In this document: in pieces, positions 18,843 through 27,413 of the stretch
Numbering within the stretch: the stretch's first letter is position 1
Layout: every line of letters starts with the position of its first letter
Origin: Chryseobacterium sp. 7
GTDB lineage: Bacteria; Bacteroidota; Bacteroidia; Flavobacteriales; Weeksellaceae
Length of the DNA stretch: 64,000 nt
Reading direction: 5' to 3'
NCBI RefSeq assembly: GCF_003663845.1
Contig: NZ_RCCA01000001.1
Location: 372,001-436,000, forward strand
Made by a program: the position numbers and the translations under genes
The notes under the pieces: generated by a model
What the model was told of the DNA's origin: nothing
What the model saw: only the letters and a program-made list of their open reading frames with translations
Database searches by the model: none

Positions 18843-19259
18843 ATGTTAAACATCGAGATACACAGTTTTTCCTACAAAAAAGGAGGAATCCCTAAAGACT
18901 ATTCAGGAAATGGCGGAGGTTTCGCTTTTGACTGCCGTGGAATTTTAAATCCGGGAAGAATTGAAGAATATAAAATCCAGACCGGAAATGACATCGGAGT
19001 TCAGGAATACCTGGAAACCAAAACCGAAATGCCTAAGTTTTTAGAACTGATAAAATCTCTTGTTTCTATCAATATCGACGATTATCTTGCAAGAGGCTTT
19101 GAACACCTGCAGATCAATTTCGGATGTACTGGCGGACAGCACAGATCCGTATATTCCGCTATCAAAATTGCAGAATTTATCAAAGAAAAATATCCTGAAG
19201 GAACAGAGGTAACTCTTCATCACGATGAACAACCACAACTGAACATTAGTAATAAGTAA
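18843..19259 (+). CDS. Solo RapZ C-terminal domain protein
   Basis: A 138-residue protein matching only the C-terminal half of RapZ: DCRGILNPGR near the start and INFGCTGGQHRSVYSA near residue 100. In E. coli the RapZ C-terminal domain binds RNA and glucosamine-6-phosphate and adapts RNase E control of glmS; the N-terminal P-loop ATPase part is absent here. Placement between an AmgK-like kinase and a MurU-like transferase points to a role tied to amino-sugar levels, which is inference. Its last codons run into a palindromic repeat. Confidence 0.85.
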   Translation: MLNIEIHSFSYKKGGIPKDYSGNGGGFAFDCRGILNPGRIEEYKIQTGNDIGVQEYLETKTEMPKFLELIKSLVSINIDDYLARGFEHLQINFGCTGGQHRSVYSAIKIAEFIKEKYPEGTEVTLHHDEQPQLNISNK

Positions 19260-19321
19260 TGAGCAATAAGTAATTTTCTAATTATACTTATATTACTCAT
19301 TACCAATCACTCATTACTTAT
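19252..19321. repeat. Imperfect palindromic intergenic repeat (TAAGTAATGAG type)
   Basis: A 12-bp exact inverted repeat (ATAAGTAATGAG at 19252-19263, CTCATTACTTAT at 19310-19321) encloses further degenerate copies of TAATGAG and CAATAAGTAA. The left arm supplies the last codon and stop of the RapZ-like gene. It probably forms a long hairpin in the mRNA and may be a dispersed repeat of the genome. Confidence 0.7.
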
Positions 19322-19327
19322 AATATT

Positions 19328-20041
19328 ATGAAAGCTCTAATTTTCGCAGCAGGAAAAGGGACCAGACTTAAGCCGTTTACGGATCACCATCCGAAAGCTT
19401 TGGCCAAAGTAAATGAAGTTCCGCTTCTGGAAAGAAATATCACTTACCTGAAAAGTTTCGGAATAAAAGATTTTGTGATCAACATTCATCATTTTGGAGA
19501 TCAGATTGTTGATTTTTTACATAAAAACAATAATTTCGGATGTAAGATCGAAATTTCTGATGAGACCAACGAACTTCTTGAAACAGGAGGCGGCTTGATT
19601 TTTGCAAGAAAATTTCTTGATCACGGAGAAGATTTTTTAATTGTGAATGCTGATATTCTAACCGACCTGAACATCAATGCATTGGTAGAATACCACAAAA
19701 AGATAAAAGATTTTGCTACTTTAGCGGTTTCGGACAGAGAGAGTTCGAGAAAACTCCTTTTCAATGATGATTTGGTTTTGAGAGGCTGGCTGAATGTACA
19801 GACTGGTGAACAAAGACTCGCTGAATTCAATAAAGGCTTCAAGGCTCTTGCTTTCAGTGGAATTCACTGCATCAATCCTGTCATTTTTGAAAAAATAAAA
19901 AGAACAGGCAAATTTTCTGTTATGGAAGAATATCTGGATCTGATGCAGACCGAACACATTCACGGTTTTGTTCATGACAGCATTCTTGTTGATGTCGGAA
20001 GACCTTCATCCGTAATAGAAGCCGAGAAACATTTTAAATAA
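19328..20041 (+). CDS. MurU-like sugar nucleotidyltransferase
   Basis: A 237-residue enzyme of the NTP_transferase family. It has the N-terminal signature FAAGKGTRLKPFTDHHPKAL and continues with VNEVPLLERNI, LETGGGLIFAR and VNADILTDLN (metal-binding Asp). Length and the LETGGG motif match MurU (N-acetylmuramate-1-phosphate uridylyltransferase), the step after AmgK in peptidoglycan salvage to UDP-MurNAc. A mannose-1-phosphate guanylyltransferase is the main alternative. It follows the solo RapZ gene and ends nine bases before the LOG gene. Confidence 0.8.
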   Translation: MKALIFAAGKGTRLKPFTDHHPKALAKVNEVPLLERNITYLKSFGIKDFVINIHHFGDQIVDFLHKNNNFGCKIEISDETNELLETGGGLIFARKFLDHGEDFLIVNADILTDLNINALVEYHKKIKDFATLAVSDRESSRKLLFNDDLVLRGWLNVQTGEQRLAEFNKGFKALAFSGIHCINPVIFEKIKRTGKFSVMEEYLDLMQTEHIHGFVHDSILVDVGRPSSVIEAEKHFK

Positions 20042-20050
20042 ATTTTTGCA

Positions 20051-20803
20051 ATGGAACTTGATGGAACGAGGGATGAAAGTTTAGTAAATCCGGAACTTGA
20101 CATTAACGAAACAAAACTACACAACAGTTTCAGACAAAAAACCTGGGACGAAACAATTACTAAAGACAGCTGGATGGTCTTCAAGGTCATGGCTGAATTT
20201 GTAGATGGCTATGAAAAGCTGGCCAAAATTGGTCCATGTGTTTCTATATTTGGTTCTGCCCGACTGAAGCCGGAGAACAAATATTATGAAATGGCTGTAG
20301 ATATTGCTGAAAAAATCACCAAATTAGGCTTCGGAATCATTACCGGAGGCGGTCCCGGGATTATGGAAGCAGGAAATAAAGGCGCTTTTAATGCGAAAGG
20401 AAAATCAATTGGACTTAATATTGATCTTCCTTTTGAGCAGCATTTTAATCCTTATATCAATAAATCTTACTCCATGAATTTTGATTACTTCTTCGTGAGA
20501 AAAGTAATGTTTGTAAAATATTCTCAGGGATTCGTAGTAATGCCGGGAGGTTTTGGTACTTTGGATGAATTAACTGAAGCGATGACATTGATTCAAACCA
20601 ACAAAATTGGAAAATTTCCAATTGTTTTGGTAGGAAGTGAATTTTGGGGTGGATTATTGGATTGGTTCAAGGCAACTCTGTTAAAAGAGGGTATGATTGC
20701 AGAAGATGATCTGGATCTTTATCGTGTGGTAGATACTGCTGATGAGGCCGTAGCACATATTAAGGCTTTTTATGATAAATATTCTGTGAATGTAAATTTC
20801 TAA
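20051..20803 (+). CDS. LOG family protein (TIGR00730-type Rossmann fold)
   Basis: A 250-residue protein with the LOG signatures GGGPGIMEAGNKGA and MPGGFGTLDELTE. Characterised members are nucleoside-5'-monophosphate phosphoribohydrolases releasing a base and ribose-5-phosphate, known as cytokinin-activating enzymes in plants and some bacteria. The N-terminal 60 residues (DIDGTRDES-like region to MVFKVMAEFVDGYEKL) are longer than in the shortest members. It is nine bases behind the MurU-like gene, so co-transcribed; the metabolic link to salvage is not obvious. Confidence 0.88.
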   Translation: MELDGTRDESLVNPELDINETKLHNSFRQKTWDETITKDSWMVFKVMAEFVDGYEKLAKIGPCVSIFGSARLKPENKYYEMAVDIAEKITKLGFGIITGGGPGIMEAGNKGAFNAKGKSIGLNIDLPFEQHFNPYINKSYSMNFDYFFVRKVMFVKYSQGFVVMPGGFGTLDELTEAMTLIQTNKIGKFPIVLVGSEFWGGLLDWFKATLLKEGMIAEDDLDLYRVVDTADEAVAHIKAFYDKYSVNVNF

Positions 20804-20861
20804 TTGGCATATTATTTGTGACTTAAAACTAGCAAGCATGATTGTAAATCTATTAATTAAG

Positions 20862-21332
20862 ATGAAAAAACTTTTATATATATCAGGAATTTTAACATTT
20901 TTTGTGTTAATGAGTTTTATGTATGTAGACTTTTTCTCTTCAATGACCAAAGTTGACTATGTTGATGGAAGCAAGACATTGAAGTTTACCACAAAAATGA
21001 ATACAAGCCACATCTCTGATGCTATAAAAATTAACCCTAGTACGGCAGGATTTGAAGCAGAAGTAAAAAAATATGTGAACAATAATTTTGATGTGTTTGT
21101 CAATGGGGCTCCCAAAACGATTACCTTCACAGGAAGTCAGGTCAGTGGAGAAACTGTATGGGTATATTTTGAAACCGGAGGTGTTTCGGATATCAATACC
21201 TTAAAGATTAAGAATACCATTCTTTTAAGTGCTTTTCCTAAACAAATCAATCTGGTAAATATTGCTTACAAAGGCAGCCAGAAAACAATGAATTTCCAAA
21301 GAGGAAAAGAAGTGAACGAGGTTTCTTTTTAA
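20862..21332 (+). CDS. DUF6702-like exported protein
   Basis: A 156-residue protein starting MKKLLYISGILTFFVLMSF, a signal anchor or signal peptide. A small beta-rich domain follows with KTLKFTTKMNTSHISDAI and VWVYFETGGV. It resembles the flavobacterial DUF6702 family of unknown role. An in-frame ATG at 20838 would add eight residues; 20862 is preferred because it gives a regular Lys-rich signal sequence. Confidence 0.7.
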   Translation: MKKLLYISGILTFFVLMSFMYVDFFSSMTKVDYVDGSKTLKFTTKMNTSHISDAIKINPSTAGFEAEVKKYVNNNFDVFVNGAPKTITFTGSQVSGETVWVYFETGGVSDINTLKIKNTILLSAFPKQINLVNIAYKGSQKTMNFQRGKEVNEVSF

Positions 21333-21363
21333 ACGAAAATTAGATTTAACCATTATAAATGGG

Positions 21364-21398
21364 TACCCTGGAAAGTTGAACTTTTCAGGGTATTTTTT
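21364..21398 (+). terminator. Rho-independent terminator
   Basis: TACCCTGGAAAG pairs with CTTTTCAGGGTA around a 5-base loop, then seven T. Confidence 0.82.
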
Positions 21399-21496
21399 TG
21401 GAACTCATAAAAATCACCTCAAAGAGATTAATTAAGTACAAATACCTAATCTTAAATTTCAGCATTTACACTCTACTATTTTCATTTTCAGGAATG

Positions 21497-21504
21497 TACA
21501 TTTG
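21497..21504 (+). promoter_or_regulatory. -7 box upstream of the PixA/AidA-like gene
   Basis: TACATTTG fits TAnnTTTG. It would give a leader of about 95 bases before the ATG at 21607. The 274-base gap 21333-21606 otherwise holds only the terminator before it; a 60-codon frame at 21398-21580 shows no convincing start. Confidence 0.4.
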
Positions 21505-21606
21505 TATTGTAATTACAACCCAACAGGTGAAGCCGCATCACTTTAATCACGGGGCGGAATCTGAAAAGCCCAATGAGTAAGAAACACCAAACAAAACTAA
21601 AGTATC

Positions 21607-22158
21607 ATGGAAGATATAGAACTTAAATCGTCCAGTCAGGCAATAGATGTCCTGATCGTAATTGACACGGATTATGTACGGGAAAAATATAAAAGCCCGA
21701 GTACAGATCCTAACAAACCTGTAGGAATAGACCATAACAGCCAGCATATGATTGTTTCAAATGCCAATGCTATTTCAGGACAGGGTTCTGCTGACCTCAA
21801 CTTCAGTGCAAGAGCCGGAGATACAGTTTCCTTCAGAGGAACTTCAATTTATCAGAATTCGGATGACGCAGTTATTATTTATAATATTAAATACTGGTCC
21901 GGAGATCAGGTTTTTAATAATTTCGTATACAATTCTGTAAGAAGAAAGCAAGCTGCTGTACCGGATGTAAATTCTTTAAACGGCCTTCCTGCCACCTCTG
22001 CAGATATCAGCTTTGCCAGTATCGATTCAAAAGTAAGATCTACTGGGACAGAAAACTTTTATGTACAGTTTGGTCTTTATATTTTAGATCCTAAAGACAG
22101 TAACAAACAGATTCTGTACGGTTACTTTTACTGGGATCCAACAATTACAGTTAAATAA
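21607..22158 (+). CDS. PixA/AidA-like inclusion body family protein
   Basis: A 183-residue protein with the family opening IDVLIVIDTDYVREKYKSPS, then NPNKPVGIDHNSQHMIV and a C-terminal DPKDSNKQILYGYFYWDP. Members include PixA, which forms crystalline inclusions in Xenorhabdus, and AidA, an autoinducer-regulated protein of Burkholderia and Ralstonia. No signal peptide is present. Its function in flavobacteria is not established. It has its own promoter and terminator. Confidence 0.85.
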   Translation: MEDIELKSSSQAIDVLIVIDTDYVREKYKSPSTDPNKPVGIDHNSQHMIVSNANAISGQGSADLNFSARAGDTVSFRGTSIYQNSDDAVIIYNIKYWSGDQVFNNFVYNSVRRKQAAVPDVNSLNGLPATSADISFASIDSKVRSTGTENFYVQFGLYILDPKDSNKQILYGYFYWDPTITVK

Positions 22159-22170
22159 AAGGAAATAATA

Positions 22171-22199
22171 AAACCACTGCTGATGTAGTGGTTTTTGTT
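22171..22199 (+). terminator. Terminator after the PixA/AidA-like gene
   Basis: AAACCACT / AGTGGTTT arms with an 8-base loop followed by T; the neighbouring gene converges on it. Confidence 0.75.
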
Positions 22200-22200
22200 T

Positions 22201-22707
22201 TTAAATACTTCCAAATCCTGTATCCCATAAAAGTATTCCAAGATCAAGCTCACTGATATTAAAATCATTCTGATAATCTTTAAAACCGGGCTTCTTTTTT
22301 AAGTCTTCAATTGCTTTTTCTGCTTTTTCTAAAGATGAAAATACTCCGATATATCTTTCGTCATCCAGAAACGTGTGTATTGTATAATAATGACTGACGC
22401 TGAAAACAGTATTTAAGCCTAGTTCTTTCACTGAAATACAATTTTCATCTATGTCATCACCTTTTTCAATGTAGTCACGACCAATCTCTCCTATCACCTC
22501 TTTAAATCCTTCATTCCAGTGTACTTTATCTAAAATATAATGATCTGTAACAAAACATTCCGGATAATCTCTGAATCCGAGCAGAATAACCGCTTTGGCT
22601 TTTAGCGCCTCCAAATCTTCAATACTATTGGAAAACCCAAGAAATTTGGTATCTGTATGGGTTTCATCAGTATAAGTATGATTTAAAGCGTAGATAAAAT
22701 ATTCCAT
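22201..22707 (-). CDS. Protein with two copies of a DUF7336-like domain
   Basis: A 168-residue cytoplasmic protein made of an internal duplication. The first copy has FLGFSNSIEDLEALKAK, GFRDYPECF and HWNEGF; the second has YIGVFSSLEKAEKAIEDL, GFKDYQNDF and LLWDTGF. Each unit reads as a short strand-helix-strand module ending in the acidic W..GF motif. Such domains occur in small proteins around toxin/immunity loci, but no toxin is next to it here, so the role is open. The start is ATG 22707; a longer frame to 22725 begins with TTG. Confidence 0.65.
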   Translation of the reverse strand: MEYFIYALNHTYTDETHTDTKFLGFSNSIEDLEALKAKAVILLGFRDYPECFVTDHYILDKVHWNEGFKEVIGEIGRDYIEKGDDIDENCISVKELGLNTVFSVSHYYTIHTFLDDERYIGVFSSLEKAEKAIEDLKKKPGFKDYQNDFNISELDLGILLWDTGFGSI

Positions 22708-22785
22708 CTTAATTTTTAAATACAATTTTAAAAATAAAAGTATAAAATCTCTGTTAATTAAACTTTATCCTAACTATTAAAAATA

Positions 22786-22819
22786 AAATGCGGCAGCTTG
22801 AAAAGCTGCCGCATTTTTA
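22786..22819 (-). terminator. Strong terminator after the DUF5689 gene
   Basis: AAAATGCGGCAGCTT pairs with its complement around GAAA. T-runs on both strands make it usable in both directions; it lies 36 bases beyond the DUF5689 stop codon. Confidence 0.88.
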
Positions 22820-22854
22820 TAAAGTGTATTAGAACTATATTTTATCCTAATGTA

Positions 22855-24261
22855 TTACTCAATTTTGATGTTATCAATCTGAACATCATATACTCCACCA
22901 GTTCCGGTTTTGATAGCAAACATATCTTTTCCGGCAGTAGTGTTAATATCAGCAATACCTGTAAGAGTAAGTTCAACTAATCTCCACTGTCCGTTTGTGT
23001 TGATAGATCCTGTGTAAGAGTTTGCACTTTCAACTCCTAATGTAGCTCCAGTAGAGAATGTTCCTAGGTTAAATACATAGAAACCTCCACCTGCTTTATA
23101 TACGTTGAAAGAAAGTGTTTTTCCTGTTGCAGTACCTTTGATGTACATCGTAATTCTTTTTGGTACAGCTGGAATTCCTGTAGTAGCAATAGATGTAAAT
23201 ACATAATCGTTAGCTGTAGGGGTACCTTTAATCTGAAGTGAATTTGTACCATTATATCCTAAACCAACCCCTTGTGTAGCATAAGGCTTAAGTCCGAAGC
23301 TGTTTACACTTGTTAAGAAAGTTGCCCAGTTTTCAAAATCAGATCCTGCAAAAAGGTTTACAGCAGAAGCAGAAGGAGCTTCAGGCTCACCTGGGTTGAA
23401 TCTGTCATTCGGGAAGTTGATATCATCAAGAGTTCTGATATAAGCCTGTTCTGTATAAGTTGTAGTGTTGCTTGTCCCTGTATAACGGCTTAAAAGAAGA
23501 ACGGTATCACCACTTTTTGCATATTTAGGAGAAATGGGAGACTTCGCAAATGTTGCATAGTTGCTGAAACGAAGGTCTAATCTTCCTGCTTTTTTATCTG
23601 TAATGTAACGGTCACCTGTAGCAGATTCATCGGCAAAAGTTTTTGTTAATTCCGGGTCTTCAAACTGAACGTTTTTAATTTTTACAAGCTGGTTGATGTG
23701 AGCACCATTTTTAAGAGCATCAGAGATAGAAGCAAACTCTAATGGCTTCATTGCAGCTACAACTGGCTTTTGTCCGTCACAAACTCTTGCAACATAATTT
23801 GAAACTTTATTCGGGTTGATTCTACCGATAGGATAGTTAGGATCAAAAGAACCTACTTTAATGTTTCCATTAACCCCCTGAACGATCAATCCTTTAAGGT
23901 TAATTCTTACTAAAGCTCCTACCGGGAAATCAAGATACTGATTACCTCCATCGATATCAATTTCGATACCCTGCGTTGGGTTTTCAGGCTTATCCTGAAG
24001 GAACATCATTTTGTAGATGTTTCCTGACTCATCACTTGAAGAAACATAAGCTTCAACGATATAATCTTCTTTAATGATATCAGCTTCAGCAGGTTTTACT
24101 TTTGCAATGGTTGCAAGTTCTGATAACTGGTGATTAGCTGCTGCAAATTTGTTGGTACATTTGATTTCCGGCACATCATAATCATCAGTCTTTACACAAG
24201 ATGAGAACGACAGCATTGAAATGGCACTAAAGATCGCCGCTTTAAAATATATATTTTTCAT
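22855..24261 (-). CDS. DUF5689 domain lipoprotein
   Basis: A 468-residue lipoprotein with a lipobox ending SFSSC (C22). The DUF5689 region follows (about 40-280, with EDYIVEAYVSSSDESGN and GIEIDIDG, an OB-fold-like beta domain). The C-terminal beta-sandwich (about 310-468) looks like a carbohydrate- or anchor-type domain and ends YDVQIDNIKIE. It is 25 bases downstream of a TonB receptor gene and must be its surface partner, much as SusD pairs with SusC. The substrate is unknown; a secreted nuclease-like gene is divergent from the pair. Confidence 0.85.
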   Translation of the reverse strand: MKNIYFKAAIFSAISMLSFSSCVKTDDYDVPEIKCTNKFAAANHQLSELATIAKVKPAEADIIKEDYIVEAYVSSSDESGNIYKMMFLQDKPENPTQGIEIDIDGGNQYLDFPVGALVRINLKGLIVQGVNGNIKVGSFDPNYPIGRINPNKVSNYVARVCDGQKPVVAAMKPLEFASISDALKNGAHINQLVKIKNVQFEDPELTKTFADESATGDRYITDKKAGRLDLRFSNYATFAKSPISPKYAKSGDTVLLLSRYTGTSNTTTYTEQAYIRTLDDINFPNDRFNPGEPEAPSASAVNLFAGSDFENWATFLTSVNSFGLKPYATQGVGLGYNGTNSLQIKGTPTANDYVFTSIATTGIPAVPKRITMYIKGTATGKTLSFNVYKAGGGFYVFNLGTFSTGATLGVESANSYTGSINTNGQWRLVELTLTGIADINTTAGKDMFAIKTGTGGVYDVQIDNIKIE

Positions 24262-24286
24262 TGTTTTCGATTTTTAATTAATTTTT

Positions 24287-27163
24287 TTAGAATCTGAATT
24301 GAAGGTTCACAAAATAAGATCTACCCTGATTATACCAATATTTCGGAGCGAATACCATATTTCCGCTGTCATAATCATTAGCATAGTCATTATAGTTAAC
24401 GTTTCTAGTCTGCTCAAATCCACCTGTAATAAAGTTTCTGTTATTAAGGATGTTATTTACAGATGCCGACACCAATACATAATACTTACCAATCATCCAC
24501 GACTTACCTGCATTCACATTAAAGAAGAATGCTGAAGGCAGTTTTGTAGGAGTAAGAACTCTTGCAAGCTCTTCATCAGTTACGTTATCGTAAGGTACTC
24601 CCGGTGTATTGGGGTTAGTATAGAATCTGGCAGTTCTGGTTACCGGAGACGGATCTAAGAAAGAATGGCCGAAATAGTTCCATGTTGCGCCTACCCACCA
24701 GTATTTAGGGCTGCTGTAACGAAGACCTAAAGTATATGCCTCCTGAGGAGTTCCACCCTGTCTGTAGTTTTTAAGAGTAGCCTCACCCATGTTCGTGTAA
24801 GATCTTGAAACGATGTTTCCGTTTCCGTCAAGCTCTCTGAATGTTCCTACTGCATCAGACGCAAAATAAACTGTAGGATTGTTTGTATACGTATACTGTC
24901 CTAAGCTTAATAATCCACTAGCCGTTAATGTAGGAGTAACTTTCAGCTGTGCACCAAGTTCAACACCCATGTTTCTCTTATTAGCACCTGCCAATACCTG
25001 CGTAATGAAAGCACCATCCTGAATTGGAGCCTGATCCCCGCTTTCAGTAAGCGTTGTCAATTTAACTCCCTGTGCGAAATATCTTTGTACACTTGTTTCG
25101 TTCTGAGTATTAACAAGGTAACCTGTTAATCTAAGTTTTAAAACCGGAGTAGAGATTACGTAACTCAAATCATTGGCATCAACAACAACGTTCTTAATCC
25201 CCGGTGTAGTAACACCACTTACTCTTGTATTAAAATAAATATCATTTAAGAAAGGAGACTGTGAAAAGTAAGCTCCGTTATAAACCAGGAAGTTTCTACC
25301 ATTGATTTTGTACGTAACCTGACCTTTAACCCCAACATTCCAGAAGTTCTGGTCTGCTCCTTTTCCGTAAGAAGACTCATACAGATAGTGCTGGAACAAT
25401 CCTTCTCTGCTGTTTGTAGTGTAACCGAATAATCCGGAAATGAAAACATCAAATTTCCCTGTTGCAAATTTGAAAGCAGGGTTTATTTTAAATTCCTGTC
25501 TTCTGAAAATATAGCTGTACCCTATTTTATCTCCTTCTTTTTTGGCAACATCTGTATCGCTTTCTCTAGTGTTAAATTTACCCCAAACACTTCCTGCGGT
25601 AGTATTGGATGCAAAAGGATCCATATTCAGTGCAAAATCTGCTCCTAAAAGATCGTTTACTTCTCTGTACTGTTCAGATCTGTAATTCTGGTAAGATAAG
25701 TTTAAGATAAAACGGGATGTATCGTTAAAGTTGTACGTATAGTGCGTTGCTACATTCCATACTTTATCATCTTTTACATCATCTACAAGATAATAAGCAG
25801 CTCTTCTTCCGCCAAGGAATGCATTGTATTCTACGTTTCTGTTGGCATTATAAAGATTATCCCAATTAATCTGAGTGTGAGACTGATCATCGTTTGTCCA
25901 CCAGTCTCTGGTAATTCCGATGTTTGCAGCCTGTTCAGGTGCAGGGTTGGTGTAGTTTAACCAATAGCTCGGCAAATTACGGTAATAGGTTGGAGACGGG
26001 TTATTGGCTCTGTACCAATCTAACCTTGAACTGTATTCTTTACCGAACTGGTAAGAAACAGAAGTCCACAATTGAGAGTTTTTGTTGATTTTCCAGAAAT
26101 CCTGTAATTGGATCATTGGCTGGAAACCTCTTTTCACTCTTTCATTTCTTTTATCTCCGTTTTGCCATCCCCAGTAAGAGTTGTAATGAACTCCTCTGAA
26201 GTCATACACTTCCTGAGTACTTGGACTTGAAGAGCTTCTTGAATATTTGGAACCAATAGCATTTAAAGTCATGGTATGGCTGTCGCTGAATTTCTTCTCA
26301 ATACCAAGATATCCACTGTATGCATCATATGCTGTACCATCCTGAATCCCTTCCTGTGCCCATCTTCTCGCGATCATTCCTGTAAATGCCCATCCGTTCT
26401 TATTCATTCCGGAAGAGAATCTGTAAGATAATCTGTTCGTATAGTTTCTGTTCGTAAGAGAGTAGGTCAGCTGACTTCCTTTTCTGTATTCGCTGGCTTT
26501 AGTGTTTTTGTAAAATACACCGGTAGTTCCTCCGAAAGCATATTCTGAAGGCGCATGGTTAGCTGAAATTTCCGGGTAACGGGTAATTTCGTTCAAACCT
26601 CCCCATGTGCTGAAGTCTACGTCACCGTTATCTGCAGCGGCCATAGAAACCCCATTGATCATATTCTCACCTGTTCTGCTATCAATTCCTCTTGGTCGGA
26701 ACCAGTATGGTCCTAAATCGAAACTTGCAATTCTGTTGAAAACATCCTGAGAGGACTGCAGTAATCCTACTGTTGCAGTTTGCTGTGCACCACCGCTGTC
26801 ACTTTCTCCCGAATCCTCTACAATAGCCAAACCCTGATCTGCACCGTTCAATGCAGAATAAAGAGTAATTACTCCAAGATCTTTTCTTTTCTCATCACTA
26901 GTTACATCAAATTCAAAAATTTTAGTCTCGAAATTTGGTTTTGTAACCATAATCTGATAATGTCCGGGCATCAAATCCGTAAATTGGAAATAACCGATTT
27001 TGTCTGCCTTTGCATCATTTCCTGCTCCTTTTAAATCTACACTTGCTTGCTCCACAGGCTTGCCATCTGCATCCTTAAGATACGCAAACACTGTTGTCTG
27101 CGCATAATAATATGACGCAGGCAGCAAAGTAAATAAAGAGATCAATGATAGTTTTTTAATCAT
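24287..27163 (-). CDS. TonB-dependent receptor with carboxypeptidase-regulatory-like domain
   Basis: A 958-residue outer membrane transporter. A signal peptide ends SYYYAQ. An N-terminal beta-sandwich (about 25-105, with DADGKPVEQASVDLKG and MPGHYQIMV) precedes the plug (PRGIDSRTGENMINGV, the site that would contain the plug loop) and a long barrel ending NLQFRF. It forms a two-gene unit with the DUF5689 lipoprotein. No TonB box is obvious by eye. The barrel is longer than that of the receptor at 10.9 kb, which fits uptake of a large ligand. Confidence 0.9.
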   Translation of the reverse strand: MIKKLSLISLFTLLPASYYYAQTTVFAYLKDADGKPVEQASVDLKGAGNDAKADKIGYFQFTDLMPGHYQIMVTKPNFETKIFEFDVTSDEKRKDLGVITLYSALNGADQGLAIVEDSGESDSGGAQQTATVGLLQSSQDVFNRIASFDLGPYWFRPRGIDSRTGENMINGVSMAAADNGDVDFSTWGGLNEITRYPEISANHAPSEYAFGGTTGVFYKNTKASEYRKGSQLTYSLTNRNYTNRLSYRFSSGMNKNGWAFTGMIARRWAQEGIQDGTAYDAYSGYLGIEKKFSDSHTMTLNAIGSKYSRSSSSPSTQEVYDFRGVHYNSYWGWQNGDKRNERVKRGFQPMIQLQDFWKINKNSQLWTSVSYQFGKEYSSRLDWYRANNPSPTYYRNLPSYWLNYTNPAPEQAANIGITRDWWTNDDQSHTQINWDNLYNANRNVEYNAFLGGRRAAYYLVDDVKDDKVWNVATHYTYNFNDTSRFILNLSYQNYRSEQYREVNDLLGADFALNMDPFASNTTAGSVWGKFNTRESDTDVAKKEGDKIGYSYIFRRQEFKINPAFKFATGKFDVFISGLFGYTTNSREGLFQHYLYESSYGKGADQNFWNVGVKGQVTYKINGRNFLVYNGAYFSQSPFLNDIYFNTRVSGVTTPGIKNVVVDANDLSYVISTPVLKLRLTGYLVNTQNETSVQRYFAQGVKLTTLTESGDQAPIQDGAFITQVLAGANKRNMGVELGAQLKVTPTLTASGLLSLGQYTYTNNPTVYFASDAVGTFRELDGNGNIVSRSYTNMGEATLKNYRQGGTPQEAYTLGLRYSSPKYWWVGATWNYFGHSFLDPSPVTRTARFYTNPNTPGVPYDNVTDEELARVLTPTKLPSAFFFNVNAGKSWMIGKYYVLVSASVNNILNNRNFITGGFEQTRNVNYNDYANDYDSGNMVFAPKYWYNQGRSYFVNLQFRF

Positions 27164-27224
27164 GAGTATATTAATTTTTTAATACTTTTCTTATTAATTC
27201 TCAACAGTTTAAAAGTTGGGGGCA

Positions 27225-27253
27225 CAAATTTAGTTAAATTTTATAATTCACAA
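27225..27253 (-). promoter_or_regulatory. Promoter of the TonB receptor/DUF5689 unit
   Basis: Read on the minus strand, TTG (27253-27251) is followed after 18 bases by TAAATTTG (27232-27225). A leader of about 55 bases results. Confidence 0.6.
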
Positions 27254-27371
27254 CTTTTTTAACGTAAATTTTTCTTAACATTGCAAACTTTTAAGAATCA
27301 TTATATAAATGATGATAGCATTGTTGCTTTTAAATTTACAAATATTTAAAATACAGTGAATTAAAAAAAAG

Positions 27372-27379
27372 TAAATTTG
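27372..27379 (+). promoter_or_regulatory. -7 box of the endonuclease-like gene
   Basis: TAAATTTG fits TAnnTTTG, 34 bases before the ATG at 27414. With the divergent promoter at 27225-27253 it accounts for the 250-base gap. Confidence 0.55.
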
Positions 27380-27413
27380 CAAATTAAATAGTATTAATAA
27401 TAACTCTAAAGAA

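Noticed and set aside
21398..21580. 60-codon frame between terminator and PixA-like gene
   Set aside because: Begins inside the terminator tail and overlaps the -7 box of the next gene; no recognisable domain.
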